This document shows positions 32,644-34,636 of a stretch of DNA of 34,636 nt, piece after piece. Within the stretch, counting starts at the first letter, position 1, and the number at the start of each line of letters is the position of its first letter. Origin of the DNA: Akkermansia sp. (GTDB taxonomy: Bacteria; Verrucomicrobiota; Verrucomicrobiia; Verrucomicrobiales; Akkermansiaceae); NCBI GenBank assembly GCA_017399165.1, contig JAFQEF010000060.1:1-34636 (forward strand), written 5' to 3'. The notes under the pieces are model-generated. The model did not search any database, was not told where the DNA came from, and was given only the letters and a program-made list of their open reading frames with translations. Position numbers and translations under genes: made by a program.

Positions 32644-34098
32644 ATGGCAGAAATTCAGCTTGGACTTACATTTGACGACGTGCTCTTGCTTCCGTGCCTG
32701 AGCACTATTCTTCCCGGCGAGGCCGACCCCTCTTCTCAACTTTGCGCGGGTTTCCCGCTCCGCCTGCCCATTCTCTCCGCCCCCATGGATACGGTGACGG
32801 AGGTAGACATGGCCATTGCCATGGCTCGCGAGGGTGGTTTGGGTGTGATTCACCGTAACAACCGCATAGATGACCAAGCCGCTATGGTGGCTAAGGTAAA
32901 GCGCTTTGAAAATGCCGTTATCACCAAGCCGCTCACCGTCACCAGCGACATGAGCCTGAGCCGTGTTAAGGGCATTATGCTTGAGCACGGGTTCTCCGGT
33001 CTGCCAGTTGTGGCAGAGGGTAACCTGCTGGTAGGCATCATCACCGGGCGCGATATGCGCGTGGTAGATGGGCATGACCTCGATAAACTCACCGTGGCAG
33101 ATGTGATGACCCCCATGAGCCGCCTCATCACCGGTACCCCCTCCACCACGCAGGAGGAGGTCCGCAAAATCCTTTACTCCAACCGCATCGAGAAGCTCCC
33201 CCTTGTAGATGAGAACGGATGCCTGGTTGGTTTGATTACCGATACCGACATTCGCAAGCGAGAGGCTTTCCAAGAGTCCACCAAGGATGACTTGGGCCGC
33301 CTGCGCTGTGGTGCTGCCGTGGGCCCGGGCCCGGAGTTCATGGCACGTGCCCAAGCCGTGGTAGATGCCGGTGCAGATGCCCTCTTTATTGATGCCGCCA
33401 CCGGCCACACCAGCCGTGTGCTGCATGTTATTGAGAAACTCAGCGAGTTGGGCAAGCCCGTGGTTGCCGGCAACGTGGTAACGCAAGACGGTGCCCGCGA
33501 TCTCATCTCCGCCGGTGCCAGTGCCATCAAGGTGGGTGTAGGCCCCGGTTCCATTTGCACCACCCGCATTATCTCCGGTGTGGGTATGCCCCAGTTCACC
33601 GCTATTCAGGAGGTAGCCACCGTAGCCCGCCCCGCCGGTGTTACCGTGATTGCCGACGGCGGTATCCGCTACTCCGGCGATGCCGTTAAGGCTCTGGCCG
33701 GCGGTGCAGACCTCATCATGATGGGTGGCATGCTTGCCGGGTGTGAGGAAAGCCCCGGTGCCGTGGTTCATTACCAAGGCCGCAACTTCAAGACTTACCG
33801 TGGCATGGGCTCCCTGGGGGCCATGCGTGCCGGCTCCGGCGACCGCTACGGCCAAAACGGCAGCGGCAAGCTCGTGGCAGAGGGTGTGGAGGCCCGCGTG
33901 CCCTACAAGGGTATGCTGGCAGACGTCATCTTCCAGCTTGTGGGCGGTTTGCGCTCCGGCATGGGGTACTTGGGTGCCAAGAACCTGCAAGAGCTCCGTG
34001 AGCACGCTCGCTTTGTGCGCATTACCTCCGGCGGCCTGCAAGAGAGCCACCCGCACGATGTTACCATCACGCAGGACCCCGGCAACTACAGCCGTTAA
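32644..34098 (+). CDS. guaB: Inosine-5'-monophosphate dehydrogenase
   Basis: The enzyme oxidises IMP to XMP with NAD+, the committed step of guanine nucleotide synthesis. The 484-residue protein has the N-terminal [13 protein letters not shown], two CBS domains inserted at about 95-205 ([11 protein letters not shown] ... [19 protein letters not shown]), the catalytic loop [11 protein letters not shown] with Cys305, the [20 protein letters not shown] phosphate-binding segment and the mobile flap [10 protein letters not shown] ... GSGDRYGQ. All active-site residues are in place. CBS domains commonly bind adenine or guanine nucleotides and tune activity. It ends in a strong terminator. The long minus-strand frame over it is a shadow. 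Confidence 0.97.
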   Translation: MAEIQLGLTFDDVLLLPCLSTILPGEADPSSQLCAGFPLRLPILSAPMDTVTEVDMAIAMAREGGLGVIHRNNRIDDQAAMVAKVKRFENAVITKPLTVTSDMSLSRVKGIMLEHGFSGLPVVAEGNLLVGIITGRDMRVVDGHDLDKLTVADVMTPMSRLITGTPSTTQEEVRKILYSNRIEKLPLVDENGCLVGLITDTDIRKREAFQESTKDDLGRLRCGAAVGPGPEFMARAQAVVDAGADALFIDAATGHTSRVLHVIEKLSELGKPVVAGNVVTQDGARDLISAGASAIKVGVGPGSICTTRIISGVGMPQFTAIQEVATVARPAGVTVIADGGIRYSGDAVKALAGGADLIMMGGMLAGCEESPGAVVHYQGRNFKTYRGMGSLGAMRAGSGDRYGQNGSGKLVAEGVEARVPYKGMLADVIFQLVGGLRSGMGYLGAKNLQELREHARFVRITSGGLQESHPHDVTITQDPGNYSR

Positions 34099-34118
34099 TC
34101 CCCCCTGCTGCATCATTT

Positions 34119-34163
34119 ACACAAAACCGCCACGCTGCATTCAACTGCGTGGCGGTTTTGTGT
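34119..34163. terminator. Strong intrinsic terminator after guaB (bidirectional)
   Basis: ACACAAAACCGCCACGC (34119-34135) pairs perfectly over 17 bp with GCGTGGCGGTTTTGTGT (34147-34163) around an 11-nt loop. The built-in A and T runs make it work on either strand. Confidence 0.9.
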
Positions 34164-34515
34164 ATGTTAAGAAACGTTGCGGATTATTTTCGGCGAGTTT
34201 TTTTGAGAGAAGCCTCTTATCTGCGAGAAGCCCGGCAGCGGCTTGTTGGTTTGTACATTACCCTCGCCATTAAAGGAAAACGCAGAAAGAGTAATGCTGT
34301 TGATTATAATTAGAGTCTTTTGTCTATGTAGACAGATAAATTTTTTGGGGGGTAATATACGAAATTCGAAGTCAATTAGTTCGGCTCACTGCTATGGGAA
34401 GTCTCTCTTGCTGTTCTCAAATAAGCATCGCTATTTCAACGCTTACGGCTGTTATTGCATCTGTTACTTATGCAAGGCTTTGCAACATTGCGCCGCAGGC
34501 GAGCGGAATTTTGTA
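34164..34515. other. Gene-free AT-rich stretch
   Basis: No frame here has protein-like content; one 118-codon frame runs into the repeat at the right edge and looks random. A GGGGGG run at 34346 follows ATTTTTT. I see no RNA gene or clear promoter. Confidence 0.5.
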
Positions 34516-34636
34516 AGCCCCGCTCTGCGGGGCGTCATTTTATTTAGCGAGTGGTGCAGCGAGCCAACGGCGAGCGAAACCACTCGAACCGATAAATAAT
34601 ACACCGAACCCGTGAAACGGGTGATAGTTAAGTTCG
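34516..34636 (+). repeat. Modular intergenic repeat, copy D (cut by window end)
   Basis: AGCCCCGCTCTGCGGGGC hairpin, GTCATTTTATTTAGCGAG, outer stem GAGTGGT/ACCACTC, CGAACCGATAAA, ACCCGTGAAACGGGT and GATAGTTAAG. It is the same subtype as inverted copy E (27997-28111). The tail module lies outside the window. Confidence 0.7.

Noticed and set aside
32560..34116. 518-codon minus-strand frame opposite guaB
   Set aside because: It is a shadow of guaB in a GC-rich gene, starts beyond the gene and has no domain-like content.
34243..34599. 118-codon plus-strand frame near the right edge
   Set aside because: Its composition is random-looking, with many Cys and Ile, and its end lies inside repeat copy D. 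No promoter or homology signal is visible.

Overview
The window looks like chromosomal DNA from a gut-type member of Verrucomicrobiota, probably Akkermansiaceae. The two giant autotransporters begin MKLHLP(N/K)GLR and share a linker plus barrel start (STASLGMAFAGDVERQLRAIRNR) that I associate with that group. The housekeeping genes (ppdK, ispE, ruvC, guaB, ndk) and the general lack of Shine-Dalgarno sequences fit. This placement is from memory of the families, not from a database search.

Layout. (1) 1-17055: two very large, divergently transcribed type V autotransporter genes. The left one runs off the window edge on the minus strand (at least 2216 residues, with a LamG-like lectin domain after the signal segment). 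The right one is complete (3347 residues). A 361-bp intergenic region between them carries two inverted copies of one promoter/operator cassette. The barrel-coding segments form a long inverted repeat about 16 kb apart. (2) 17112-19512: ndk and an AAA_14/DUF4143 ATPase, bracketed by a 49-bp inverted repeat; three GCAAT-N3-ATTGC palindromes precede the ATPase gene. (3) 19387-20551: 1.16 kb without genes, packed with structured repeats, including a tandem array of different small hairpins joined by short constant linkers. (4) 20552-24366, minus strand: an AlbA_2/Schlafen-type regulator, then a 113-114-bp tandem repeat array of helically phased ACTCAAAA words, then a good sigma70-like promoter and a secreted repeat protein. 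(5) 24634-27342: ppdK. (6) 27343-28528: a second gene-free region with copies of the ~200-bp intergenic repeat in both orientations. (7) 28529-31063: a DUF3472 exported protein and three small exported paralogues. (8) 31153-34098: ispE, ruvC, guaB with a strong terminator. (9) A final gene-poor tail ends inside another intergenic repeat.

How the parts relate. The three small exported proteins (29.5-31.1 kb) and the 673-residue exported protein (20.5-22.6 kb) appear to be built from one helical module (V-x-D-x-ATADA ... RLA-x-x-FYDS/YYGS): one copy in each small protein and about four in the large one. I do not recognise this as a named domain. Several genes have a -10-like hexamer only 6-11 nt before the ATG, which predicts leaderless or near-leaderless mRNAs. 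The intergenic repeats are modular (head hairpin, core with an ACCCGTGAAACGGGT hairpin, T-rich tail, CATGATAG series) and, with the hairpin array, are the least explained part of the window.
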